DNA of 33,382 nucleotides from Flavobacteriaceae bacterium (GTDB lineage: Bacteria; Bacteroidota; Bacteroidia; Flavobacteriales; Flavobacteriaceae). The position numbers and the translations under genes were made by a program. Positions within the stretch are counted from its first letter, which is position 1. Each line of letters begins with the position of its first letter. Below the pieces are notes generated by a model. It ran no database searches and was not told the origin of the DNA. It saw only the letters and a program-made list of their open reading frames with translations. Shown piece by piece: positions 23,594 to 31,130 of the stretch. The DNA lies in assembly GCA_026988355.1 (NCBI GenBank), contig JALSLK010000088.1, forward strand, positions 1-33,382, read 5' to 3'.

Positions 23594-24763
23594 ATGAAAA
23601 ATACACCTTTTTTATTCCTTTTCAGTTTATTTATACTTATTACGTCTTGTTCTACTGAAAATGAAGACATGCCAACCGATTGCTATACTTGTCCAACTAC
23701 CGCTACGGAATATTGTTATACTGTTGGTAATAGTTATTATACTGCTACCGATAATGAAGACAATACTTTAGATATTAATTTGAATGGAATTGCTTGGTCT
23801 GTTTTAAAAACTGGTTTTCAAAATTCTTGTAATGAAACATCGGATTGCTATACCTGTGAAGCAACTGAAACTAGTTATTGTTTTACTACTGGAAACCCTT
23901 TTTATTCGGTTACTATAAATAATGAAACTGGATATAATGTCCTATTAAATGACACTTGGGAAAATATTAAAATTAGACTAGAAAATGAATGTAATATCGA
24001 TAGTGAACTTTGTGCTAAACCTACAAATTTTACAATAAATAGTTTCACTTCAACAACTGTCAATTTGAGTTGGGATTCTGAAGAAACTGCTACGAGTTGG
24101 GAAATTGAATATGGTATTTCTGGATTTTCTATAGGAACTGGAACTATTATTCCTGTAAATACCAATCCATTTACTATTACAGGATTAACAAGCACTAATG
24201 CTTATGACTTTTATATTCGCTCTATCTGTAGCAATATCGCCATTAGCAATTGGACCGATTCTATTACCAAAAATGCTGTGGAAGCTGCTCCAAACCATGC
24301 AATGATGACTGCCACTATAAATGGCACTTATTTTGGGAATATGAAACCTGTATTCTACCCTACAGTTCTAGCTTCCAAAGTAGTAACATTTTCCTTTAAT
24401 GACACAAAATATCTTAAAATACAAGGTAACGATATTCCTTTTAATCCAACTAGCTCTACTAGAGAAATTAATTTATACATTCACGAATCTGATTGGCAAA
24501 TTGGTACATTTAACTTAGTATCTGAAGCCGATTCTAATTTTATTGATAGTGACTTTCAAATTATATATACGAACTCTCCTTTTATTTGCAATGAGGTTGA
24601 CGGTAGTATTACCATCACCGAATTTAATTTGGAAACAAGAGTAATTCAAGGTACTTTTGAATTTACTTATTATCTTGACAATACATCTACCCATATAACA
24701 ACTGGTCCTTTCTCAACCACAGGAACTTTTGATTATTCTTTAGATCATAGCGAATTTGATTAA
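23594..24763 (+). CDS. Lipoprotein with two Cys-rich modules, an Fn3 domain and a DUF6252-like C-terminal domain
   Basis: From the ATG at 23594 this is a 389-residue lipoprotein with lipid-anchor Cys19 (LITSCSTENED), the acidic residues suggesting surface export. A longer frame from a TTG at 23567 would spoil the leader, so 23594 is preferred. Two tandem modules follow (residues 29-79 and 84-133), each opening DCYTC and holding four cysteines with spacing 3-8-38 and 3-8-37. Next is a fibronectin type III domain (about 137-225, VNLSWDSEETATSWEIEYG and TITGLTSTNAYDFYIRSIC). The C-terminal domain (about 240-389) starts MMTATINGTYFGNM and contains ITITEFNLETRVIQGTFEFTYY, which resembles the DUF6252 pattern of flavobacterial surface lipoproteins. 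Function unknown. It stands alone, ending at a clear terminator. Confidence 0.82.
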   Translation: MKNTPFLFLFSLFILITSCSTENEDMPTDCYTCPTTATEYCYTVGNSYYTATDNEDNTLDINLNGIAWSVLKTGFQNSCNETSDCYTCEATETSYCFTTGNPFYSVTINNETGYNVLLNDTWENIKIRLENECNIDSELCAKPTNFTINSFTSTTVNLSWDSEETATSWEIEYGISGFSIGTGTIIPVNTNPFTITGLTSTNAYDFYIRSICSNIAISNWTDSITKNAVEAAPNHAMMTATINGTYFGNMKPVFYPTVLASKVVTFSFNDTKYLKIQGNDIPFNPTSSTREINLYIHESDWQIGTFNLVSEADSNFIDSDFQIIYTNSPFICNEVDGSITITEFNLETRVIQGTFEFTYYLDNTSTHITTGPFSTTGTFDYSLDHSEFD

Positions 24764-24790
24764 TTTCATTCCTTACTTTTTAATATATTT

Positions 24791-24826
24791 AAACCGTTTG
24801 TCATTTTTATAGACAAACGGTTTTTT
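24791..24826 (+). terminator. Rho-independent terminator before mpl
   Basis: AAACCGTTTGTC pairs perfectly with GACAAACGGTTT around a 9-base loop, followed by T residues. It begins 28 bases after the lipoprotein stop and separates that gene from mpl. Confidence 0.88.
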
Positions 24827-24875
24827 ATTTCGGTTAATACAATTAATTTTATGCTCGATTAAAATCTTCTAAATA

Positions 24876-26228
24876 ATGAATATACATTTTATTGCTATTG
24901 GAGGTTCTGCCATGCACAACTTAGCTATTGCGTTACACAAAAAAGGTTATCTAATTACTGGTTCCGACGATACGATACACGACCCTTCTAAATCTCGTTT
25001 AGAAAAATATGGATTATTACCTAATACTTTTGGTTGGTTTCCTAATAAAATTACGACAAATCTAGATGTTATTGTTTTAGGTATGCATGCCAAAGCAGAT
25101 AATTCGGAACTCTTAAAAGCGCAAGAATTAGGTTTAACTATATATTCGTATCCAGAATTTTTATACGAACAATCTAAAAATAAAACGCGTGTTGTTATTG
25201 GTGGCAGTCATGGTAAAACTACCATTACTTCGATGATTTTACATGTTTTAAACTATCACAATAAAGAGGTAGATTATATGGTTGGCGCACAATTAGAAGG
25301 TTTTGATACCATGGTTAAACTTACCGATAATAATGAATTTATCATTTTAGAAGGCGACGAATATTTAAGTTCGCCTATTGATTTACGTCCAAAATTCCAT
25401 TTATACAAACCTAATATTGCTTTACTTAGCGGAATTGCTTGGGATCATATTAATGTTTTTCCTACTATTGAAAATTATAACGAACAATTCTCCATTTTTA
25501 TTGATAAAATAACTCCTGGCGGAATGCTTGTTTATTGTGAGGAAGACGATGTTCTAAAAGATATTGTTGTAAATGCTACTGCTAATATTAAAAGGTATGC
25601 CTACAAAACACCAGACCATTTTATTAAAGATGGTATTACTTATTTAAAAACCGAAACTGGTAATTTACCTTTAGAAATTTTTGGTGTTCATAATTTACAA
25701 AACCTCGCTGGTGCCAAATGGATTTGCCAACTTATTGGTGTGCAAGAAGATGCTTTTTACGAAGCTATTATGAGTTTTAGTGGTGCTAGTAAACGTTTAG
25801 AGAAAATAGCGGAAAATAGTTCTACGGTAATTTTTAAAGATTTTGCGCATTCGCCTAGTAAAGTAAAAGCCACCACCAAATCTGTGAAAGAACAATATAA
25901 AAACAGAAAATTACTTGCTTGTTTGGAATTACACACATACAGTAGTTTTAATCCTGAATTTTTAAAAGAATACAATAATGCATTACAATTTGCAGACAAA
26001 GCTGTCGTTTTTTATTCGCCTCATGCTGTTGAAATTAAAAAATTAGCTCCAGTAAGCAAACAACAAATTTTAGATGCTTTTAATAGAGATGACTTAATTG
26101 TTTATACAAAACCAACCGATTTTCAAGATTTTATTTTTAACCAAAATTTAGAGAATACTAGTGTTTTATTAATGAGTTCTGGAAATTACGGAGGTCTAGA
26201 TTTAGAGAAACTAGCGAATACTTTATAA
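24876..26228 (+). CDS. mpl: UDP-N-acetylmuramate:L-alanyl-gamma-D-glutamyl-meso-diaminopimelate ligase
   Basis: Mur-ligase family enzyme that reattaches recycled murein tripeptide to UDP-MurNAc, feeding cell-wall synthesis. The 450 residues contain the UDP-binding N-terminal domain (MNIHFIAIGGSAMHNLA), the ATP loop GGSHGKTT (109-116), the central ILEGDEYLSSPIDLRPKF and GIAWDHINVFPT blocks, and the C-terminal DFAHSPSKVKATTKSV. The GDEY and SAMHNLA sequences separate Mpl from MurC, which has GTHGKT and a different N terminus. It follows a terminator and precedes the AI-2E-type gene by 44 bases. It and murQ both act in peptidoglycan recycling but are about 8 kb apart here. Confidence 0.94.
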   Translation: MNIHFIAIGGSAMHNLAIALHKKGYLITGSDDTIHDPSKSRLEKYGLLPNTFGWFPNKITTNLDVIVLGMHAKADNSELLKAQELGLTIYSYPEFLYEQSKNKTRVVIGGSHGKTTITSMILHVLNYHNKEVDYMVGAQLEGFDTMVKLTDNNEFIILEGDEYLSSPIDLRPKFHLYKPNIALLSGIAWDHINVFPTIENYNEQFSIFIDKITPGGMLVYCEEDDVLKDIVVNATANIKRYAYKTPDHFIKDGITYLKTETGNLPLEIFGVHNLQNLAGAKWICQLIGVQEDAFYEAIMSFSGASKRLEKIAENSSTVIFKDFAHSPSKVKATTKSVKEQYKNRKLLACLELHTYSSFNPEFLKEYNNALQFADKAVVFYSPHAVEIKKLAPVSKQQILDAFNRDDLIVYTKPTDFQDFIFNQNLENTSVLLMSSGNYGGLDLEKLANTL

Positions 26229-26272
26229 CAAATACCTATCAAAAAAATAACTATATTTACAAAAAAATAAAA

Positions 26273-27355
26273 GTGAATTCAAAAGATATTTCTAATGGGA
26301 TTTTAAGAGCTATAGCTATTATACTTGGTATACTTGCATTACTCTATTTCTTTTACAAAATACAATCTGTACTTGCCTACGTCGCAATTGCTGCTGTAGT
26401 TTCTTTAGTTGCTAGACCTATAATTCGATTTTTAAAACGTAAACTAAAATTTAGAAACTCTATTGCTGTTATTACAACCATGTTTCTGTTTATTGGTTTT
26501 TTAATTGGTTTGGTAAGTATGTTTATTCCTTTAATTCAAAAGCAAGGCGAAAATTTATCTTTATTAAATTCGGATGCTTTTAAAATAAAATTACAAACCA
26601 CCTACTCCCATTTAAATGATTATTTTTTAGAACGTAATATTAATGTTTTAGAGCAATTTAAACATTTAGATTTGGCTTCTCAACTCAATAAATTACCTAC
26701 TGTTTTTAATTCGGTTGTTGGTGCTCTTGGCTCTATAACTGTTGGTTTACTTTCGATTTTATTTATTTCTTTCTTTTTAATGAAAGACAAAGATCTTTTA
26801 AATAATGGGCTACGCGCCATTGTTCCAAATAAAAGTGAAGTTCGTTTTGCCAAATCATTTTCTAAAATTAAAGATTTGTTATCTAGATACTTTATTGGTT
26901 TAATTTTTCAGATTACTATATTATTTATTTTATACACTATTTTACTTTCTATTTTTGGTATCGAAAATGCTATTGTTATTGCTATTTTATGTGCAACTCT
27001 TAATTTAATTCCGTTTGTTGGTCCTTTAATTGGTGGAATTTTAATGCTGTTTTTAACGATGACTAGTAATATTGGTCTAGATTTTAACAGTATTATTTTA
27101 CCTACTACCATTTACGTAATGATTGGTTATCTTATTGCGCAATTGATTGATAATTTTTTAAGCCAACCTATTATATTTTCTAAAAGCGTAAAATCGCATC
27201 CTTTAGAAATATTTTTATCTATTATTATTTTTGGGTTACTCTTTGGTATTTTAGGAATGGTTGTTGCCGTACCTACATATACTGCTATTAAAGTTATTCT
27301 AAAAGAATTTTTGGCAGATAATAAAATTGTACAATCCTTAACAAAAAATTTGTAA
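26273..27355 (+). CDS. AI-2E family transporter (PF01594)
   Basis: A 360-residue inner-membrane protein. Hydrophobic segments are visible at about residues 12-30, 33-49, 63-84, 147-170, 206-230, 233-262, 271-296 and 304-335, in keeping with the eight-helix AI-2E/UPF0118 fold. The central ALGSITVGLLSILFISFFLMKDKDLL and LIPFVGPLIGGILML are family signatures. Members export quite different things (AI-2, sodium/protons, others); the substrate is unknown. The start is GTG at 26273 (VNSKDISNGILRAIAI). A TATATTTA box sits in the 44-base gap after mpl, so it may have its own promoter or be read through from mpl. Confidence 0.9.
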   Translation: MNSKDISNGILRAIAIILGILALLYFFYKIQSVLAYVAIAAVVSLVARPIIRFLKRKLKFRNSIAVITTMFLFIGFLIGLVSMFIPLIQKQGENLSLLNSDAFKIKLQTTYSHLNDYFLERNINVLEQFKHLDLASQLNKLPTVFNSVVGALGSITVGLLSILFISFFLMKDKDLLNNGLRAIVPNKSEVRFAKSFSKIKDLLSRYFIGLIFQITILFILYTILLSIFGIENAIVIAILCATLNLIPFVGPLIGGILMLFLTMTSNIGLDFNSIILPTTIYVMIGYLIAQLIDNFLSQPIIFSKSVKSHPLEIFLSIIIFGLLFGILGMVVAVPTYTAIKVILKEFLADNKIVQSLTKNL

Positions 27356-27366
27356 AAGCATTTTAA

Positions 27367-27374
27367 TATATTTG
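27367..27374 (+). promoter_or_regulatory. Candidate -7 box of the 2-hydroxyacid dehydrogenase gene
   Basis: TATATTTG matches TAnnTTTG, 61 bases ahead of the ATG at 27436. A TTTG at 27349-27352 lies 14 bases upstream, shorter than the usual spacing. Confidence 0.4.
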
Positions 27375-27435
27375 GAACACTATTTTTAAAAACTACCTAA
27401 TTTCAAACGAATTCATTCATAGATAAAAACAATTC

Positions 27436-28380
27436 ATGAAAATACTCTTAGCAGATAACAATCATCCTATTTTAAAAAAAGGTTTAGAAGATCTTGGCTT
27501 TTTTTGTGATGAAGATTTTACATCTACAAAACAAGAAACAGAAAAAAATATTAAAAATTACGATGGCATTGTAATTCGTAGCCGTTATAAAATTGATGCA
27601 ACTTTTTTAGAAAAAGCAACTAATTTAAAATTTATTGCTCGTGTTGGTGCTGGTTTAGAAAGTATTGATATCGATTATGCCTTAAGTAAAAACATCCATT
27701 TAATTTCTGCTCCTGAAGGGAATAGAAATGCTGTTGGCGAACATGCCTTAGGTATGGTTTTATCTTTATTTAATAACCTAAATAAAGCAGATAATGAAAT
27801 CCGTCAAGGAAATTGGCTACGAGAAGCGAATAGAGGTATTGAATTAGAAGGTAGAACTATCGGTATTATTGGTTATGGAAATATGGGAAAAGCCTTTGCA
27901 AAAAAATTAAAAGGTTTTGATGTAGATGTTATCTGTTACGATGTTAAAGACAATGTCGGCGATGCTAATGCTAGACAAGTTTCTTTACAAGAATTGTTTG
28001 ATAAAACGGATGTATTAAGTTTACATACGCCACATACTTCACTTACTAATAAAATGGTAAACTCTGAATTTATTCGTCATTTTAAGAAACCTTTTTATAT
28101 TATAAATACGGCAAGAGGCACTGCTATTGTTACTACGGATTTAGTTACTGCTATGAAAAATAAAAAAATACTTGGTGCTTGCTTGGATGTTTTAGAATAT
28201 GAAAAATTATCTTTTGAAAATTTTTTTACCGATAATAATCTTCCTGATGCTTTTAAATATTTAATTAAATCTGAACACGTAATTTTATCTCCTCATATTG
28301 CTGGTTGGACGATTGAGTCTAAATACAAACTCGCAAAAACCATTTTAGATAAAATAACTTTATTTAGCAAAACTCTTTAG
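27436..28380 (+). CDS. D-2-hydroxyacid dehydrogenase (phosphoglycerate dehydrogenase-like)
   Basis: A 314-residue NAD-dependent dehydrogenase. The split catalytic domain (about 1-100 and 285-314) surrounds the Rossmann domain with GIIGYGNMGKAFAKKLKGF (about 139-158). Catalytic residues are Arg227 (NTARGTA), Glu256 (DVLEYEK) and His287 (SPHIAGW); the Arg-to-Glu gap of 29 equals that of E. coli SerA. There is no C-terminal ACT domain, so it is either an unregulated short-form phosphoglycerate dehydrogenase or acts on another 2-hydroxyacid. serC is not adjacent, which leaves serine synthesis unproven. It converges with the M90 peptidase gene, 15 bases between stops. Confidence 0.9.
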   Translation: MKILLADNNHPILKKGLEDLGFFCDEDFTSTKQETEKNIKNYDGIVIRSRYKIDATFLEKATNLKFIARVGAGLESIDIDYALSKNIHLISAPEGNRNAVGEHALGMVLSLFNNLNKADNEIRQGNWLREANRGIELEGRTIGIIGYGNMGKAFAKKLKGFDVDVICYDVKDNVGDANARQVSLQELFDKTDVLSLHTPHTSLTNKMVNSEFIRHFKKPFYIINTARGTAIVTTDLVTAMKNKKILGACLDVLEYEKLSFENFFTDNNLPDAFKYLIKSEHVILSPHIAGWTIESKYKLAKTILDKITLFSKTL

Positions 28381-28395
28381 AACCAAAAATTGCAT

Positions 28396-29112
28396 TTAAT
28401 AAATTTTATATAATTTATTTACGGCAGAAAATAATGCTGGTAATTTCTTTTGAAACTCATTTGGTGTTTCAAAATAATTCTCCGTAATTACTGCTAAAAA
28501 CTCATGTTGATTTACAAACGCATACTCTCTTAAATAATTAGACGATACTACTTTATGTTTTTTTTTGGCATCTGTTAAAAACAAAAACACTTCTTTACAT
28601 TGCTTTATAAAATTTCTTGCTTCTGAATTTGTTTGCTTAAAAAAACTAAAAAATAATGCGTGTGAAAATTCATGAATTCCTAAATTTAGATTATCATTTT
28701 CTATTTTTATTCCCTCTACAAAACCTTCCCAAGAAAATACTATTGTTTTTGCTCTTGGATTTGTTTCTCCTTTATGTATTGCTCCTGTATGTAGTGAAAA
28801 ATAATCTTTTGGATATACAATTATATTTTCAAAATGATTAAATAAATATTTTTTTAATCTAAAGGTCAACATTATTGCTATTGAAGCGATACCAAGTTGT
28901 ACACTAGAAGTAATTTTAAACTCTTTTCTTCCTACAAAATGATGTTCTTTTATAAATCTAGAAACTCTATATTCAAATTTTCGTTTTTCTTTTGGCAATA
29001 AATTTTTATAAAAAGTTAAATTACTTAACTGTCGCTTTTGATGCGCTTTTAGTTTATTGAAAATAGGTAATTTTCCAATCCACTCTATAATAAACGTTAA
29101 AATATCTAGCAT
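28396..29112 (-). CDS. Zinc metallopeptidase, MtfA/M90 family
   Basis: A 238-residue protein with an N-terminal hydrophobic-basic segment (MLDILTFIIEWIGKLPIF) that is probably not a cleaved signal, then the M90 domain. The zinc motif His147-Glu148-Phe-Ser-His151 (LGIHEFSHALF) is intact, and HEFLAVITENYFETP downstream supplies the third-ligand glutamate region typical of MtfA. SIAIMLTFRLKKYLF and VIVYPKDYF-like sequence are also family features. In E. coli MtfA acts with the Mlc repressor; Bacteroidota homologues are widespread and uncharacterised, so the target is unknown. The gene sits directly upstream (on its strand, downstream) of tRNA-Arg. Confidence 0.88.
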   Translation of the reverse strand: MLDILTFIIEWIGKLPIFNKLKAHQKRQLSNLTFYKNLLPKEKRKFEYRVSRFIKEHHFVGRKEFKITSSVQLGIASIAIMLTFRLKKYLFNHFENIIVYPKDYFSLHTGAIHKGETNPRAKTIVFSWEGFVEGIKIENDNLNLGIHEFSHALFFSFFKQTNSEARNFIKQCKEVFLFLTDAKKKHKVVSSNYLREYAFVNQHEFLAVITENYFETPNEFQKKLPALFSAVNKLYKIY

Positions 29113-29182
29113 CTTTTAAAAAGTACTCTTTTTGTTTTGAAAAAAATAAGGGCTTCATTTAAATTGAAACCCTTTCTAATTA

Positions 29183-29256
29183 GTGACTCCGACAGGATTC
29201 AAACCTGTAACCCTCAGAGCCGAAATCTGATATTCTATTCAGTTGAACTACGGAGC
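29183..29256 (-). tRNA. tRNA-Arg (anticodon TCG)
   Basis: A 74-base cloverleaf on the minus strand. Acceptor GGCTCCG pairs with CGGAGTC (one G-U), discriminator A, CCA not encoded. The anticodon stem TCAGA/TCTGA encloses the loop TTTCGGC, giving anticodon TCG, which reads CGA and related Arg codons. The T arm is ACAGG/CCTGT with loop TTTGAAT (a T replaces the usual C in TTCGAAT). It is a single tRNA gene between the M90 gene and repeat copy D. Confidence 0.93.
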
Positions 29257-29330
29257 CATTTTATTTCTGCGAATGTAATAAACTTTTATTAATTCTCTAC
29301 CTACTTTGCTTTTTAAATATTTAGAGGTTA

Positions 29331-29420
29331 ATACCTACTCAACATCAAAATACGCTATAAATTATTTATCTTTTTGCGGTTTTTATTTTGCTGAAATTTT
29401 TGAGATTTTTAAAAAGGTAT
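29331..29420 (-). repeat. MITE-like palindromic repeat, copy D (shortened)
   Basis: About 90 bases. ATACCTACTC followed by AACATCAAAATACGC and TATAAATTATTTATCTTTT match the reverse complement of the right end of copy A nearly base for base; the rest is diverged and shortened, ending AAAGGTAT. It lies between tRNA-Arg and the GatB/YqeY gene and accounts for much of that 208-base gap. Confidence 0.75.
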
Positions 29421-29464
29421 AACGTGTATCCTTATTTCATTTTTACAGATTATTTACTAAAAAT

Positions 29465-29911
29465 TTATCCCAATAATGCTTTTACTACATTAGAGATTGC
29501 TTTACCATCTGCTTTTCCTGCTAATTGTTTACTTGCCATTCCCATGACTTTCCCCATATCTTTCATGGAAGATGCTCCAATTTTTGTTATAATTTCAGAA
29601 ATCACTTTTTGAAGTCCCTCTTCACTCATTTGTTCTGGTAAAAATTGTACCAATACTGCTACTTGTGCCAATTCTGGTTCTGCTAAATCTTCTCTTCCTT
29701 GTTCCTTATATAGTACTGCGCTATCTTTTCGTTGTTTTACTAGTTTTTGCACTAATTTTATTTCATCTTCTGCTGTAAATTCTTTAGAATCTCCACTTGT
29801 TTGTGCTAATAATATTGCTGATTTTATTGCTCTTAAAGATTCTAAAGCTACTTTATCTTTCGCTTTCATTGCTTCTTTAAGTTTTGTCATTACTTCTTGT
29901 TGTAAACTCAT
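29465..29911 (-). CDS. GatB/YqeY domain protein
   Basis: A 148-residue cytosolic protein of the YqeY family, the free-standing relative of the C-terminal domain of GatB. Family features: N-terminal MTKLKEAMKAKDKVALESLRAIKSAI, the middle KLVKQRKDSAVLYKEQGREDLAE, and the C-terminal helical domain with VQFLPEQMSEEGLQKVI and MGKVMGMASKQLAGKADGK. The related GatB domain binds tRNA, so a tRNA-linked role is often assumed but not shown. It is single, with no close partner on its strand; the neighbouring tRNA-Arg gene is probably coincidental. Confidence 0.95.
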   Translation of the reverse strand: MSLQQEVMTKLKEAMKAKDKVALESLRAIKSAILLAQTSGDSKEFTAEDEIKLVQKLVKQRKDSAVLYKEQGREDLAEPELAQVAVLVQFLPEQMSEEGLQKVISEIITKIGASSMKDMGKVMGMASKQLAGKADGKAISNVVKALLG

Positions 29912-29970
29912 ATTTTAATTTTTAGATGGTAAAGGTATAGAAAATATGTGATTTTTTTTTATTTCTAGTG

Positions 29971-30936
29971 CTATTCTCGTGCTCCACACAAATATCTTTT
30001 TTTCCAATACACTTCTCTTAAATCACTTATTTTAACACCATTTCTTCCACTTATTCCTAGTCGATTCGTTGCATGAACAAACCTGTTATTACTTAAATAT
30101 ATTCCTACATGGATTACTTTTCCTTTATTTTGTCCTAATCCGTGAAAAAATACTAAATCTCCTTCTTGCATTGCATTTACATCTGTAAATTTATCTATAC
30201 TTTCTGAATTAAATTGTTTTATTATTGTATTTGCTATATATTTATCAAATATTACATCGTATAATTGTTTTACAAAAGAGGATGCGTCTATACCTCCTTC
30301 TTTTGTTGTTCCTCTAGACAAATACGGCACTCTCTCCCATTTTTCTATAAATTCGTATAACGCTATGTTTGTTATATCTTTTGGTTCTATATTTAATTTT
30401 CGAGCATATTTTTCTTTCAATAAAGTTTCTTTTGTTATTGCAACTATTTCTTCTTGTTTTTTTACTTCTTCTTGTAAAACTATTTTTTCTTTTGGTTTTA
30501 TATCTTCTACTTTTTCCTCTTTTTTTTCTTCTATAATTGCTCCTACTTTTTTTCTTTCTCTTTTTATTCTTCGCTTTTCTTCTTCTTGTATTTTTTTATT
30601 TTTCCACCTTCTTCGTTTTTCATTTCGTGTTAAATCTATTACAATTTTATCTACCACAATTTTTTTACCTTCTTCTACTTCTATTACAAAAAATTTGGTA
30701 ACAAAACCTATTTTAGAAACGGATACGATGTATTTACCTGAAACTATTTCTTCTTCAAATATAAATTTACCATTTGCATTCGTTTTTTTTGAAAAAGCTG
30801 TTTTTTCTATTACTACGGTCGCATTCTCAACCGACTCGGATGTTTCGTCTATTACTATCCCTTCAAATTGTATACTTTGAGAAAAATGAATATTTGAAAA
30901 CCAAAAAAATAAAAATATTGTTAGTGTTTTTTTCAT
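29971..30936 (-). CDS. Secreted NlpC/P60-fold protein with N-terminal carboxypeptidase-regulatory-like domain; catalytic Cys replaced
   Basis: A 321-residue exported protein with signal peptide MKKTLTIFLFFWFSNIHFSQ. Residues about 22-105 form a CarboxypepD_reg-like beta domain (GIVIDETSESVENATVVIEK, TNANGKFIFEE). A Lys/Glu-rich, probably helical linker spans about 108-175. The C-terminal NlpC/P60 domain (about 185-321) retains the His dyad positions, His276 (KVIHVGIYL) and His288 (FVHATN), but the expected DCSGF nucleophile motif reads Asp217-Ala218-Ser219-Ser220-Phe221. The catalytic Cys is therefore Ala, and hydrolysis of peptidoglycan peptides is unlikely. It may bind the wall or scaffold another enzyme. 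It is transcribed alone, in the same direction as the repeat protein 195 bases upstream. Confidence 0.85.
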   Translation of the reverse strand: MKKTLTIFLFFWFSNIHFSQSIQFEGIVIDETSESVENATVVIEKTAFSKKTNANGKFIFEEEIVSGKYIVSVSKIGFVTKFFVIEVEEGKKIVVDKIVIDLTRNEKRRRWKNKKIQEEEKRRIKRERKKVGAIIEEKKEEKVEDIKPKEKIVLQEEVKKQEEIVAITKETLLKEKYARKLNIEPKDITNIALYEFIEKWERVPYLSRGTTKEGGIDASSFVKQLYDVIFDKYIANTIIKQFNSESIDKFTDVNAMQEGDLVFFHGLGQNKGKVIHVGIYLSNNRFVHATNRLGISGRNGVKISDLREVYWKKRYLCGARE

Positions 30937-31130
30937 AATTTAAAATTCCTTTATTTATTACCTTAGCAAAATAGTATATGAAAATACTATGCCAAAGTTA
31001 ACATCATAATCTATTGGCTATAAAAATATTAAATTGAAAGAGGAGATTCAAATTTTATTTTATAAAAAACCACATGTAAATTATAACTATTTAATTGTCA
31101 GGTATTTTCGTCAAGACAAGGTTTGTTTTT

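Noticed and set aside
29183-29256. tRNA-Arg as an integration site for a mobile element
   Set aside because: No duplicated tRNA end, integrase or phage-like gene is found nearby; the adjacent repeat copy D is a small palindromic element found elsewhere in the window too.
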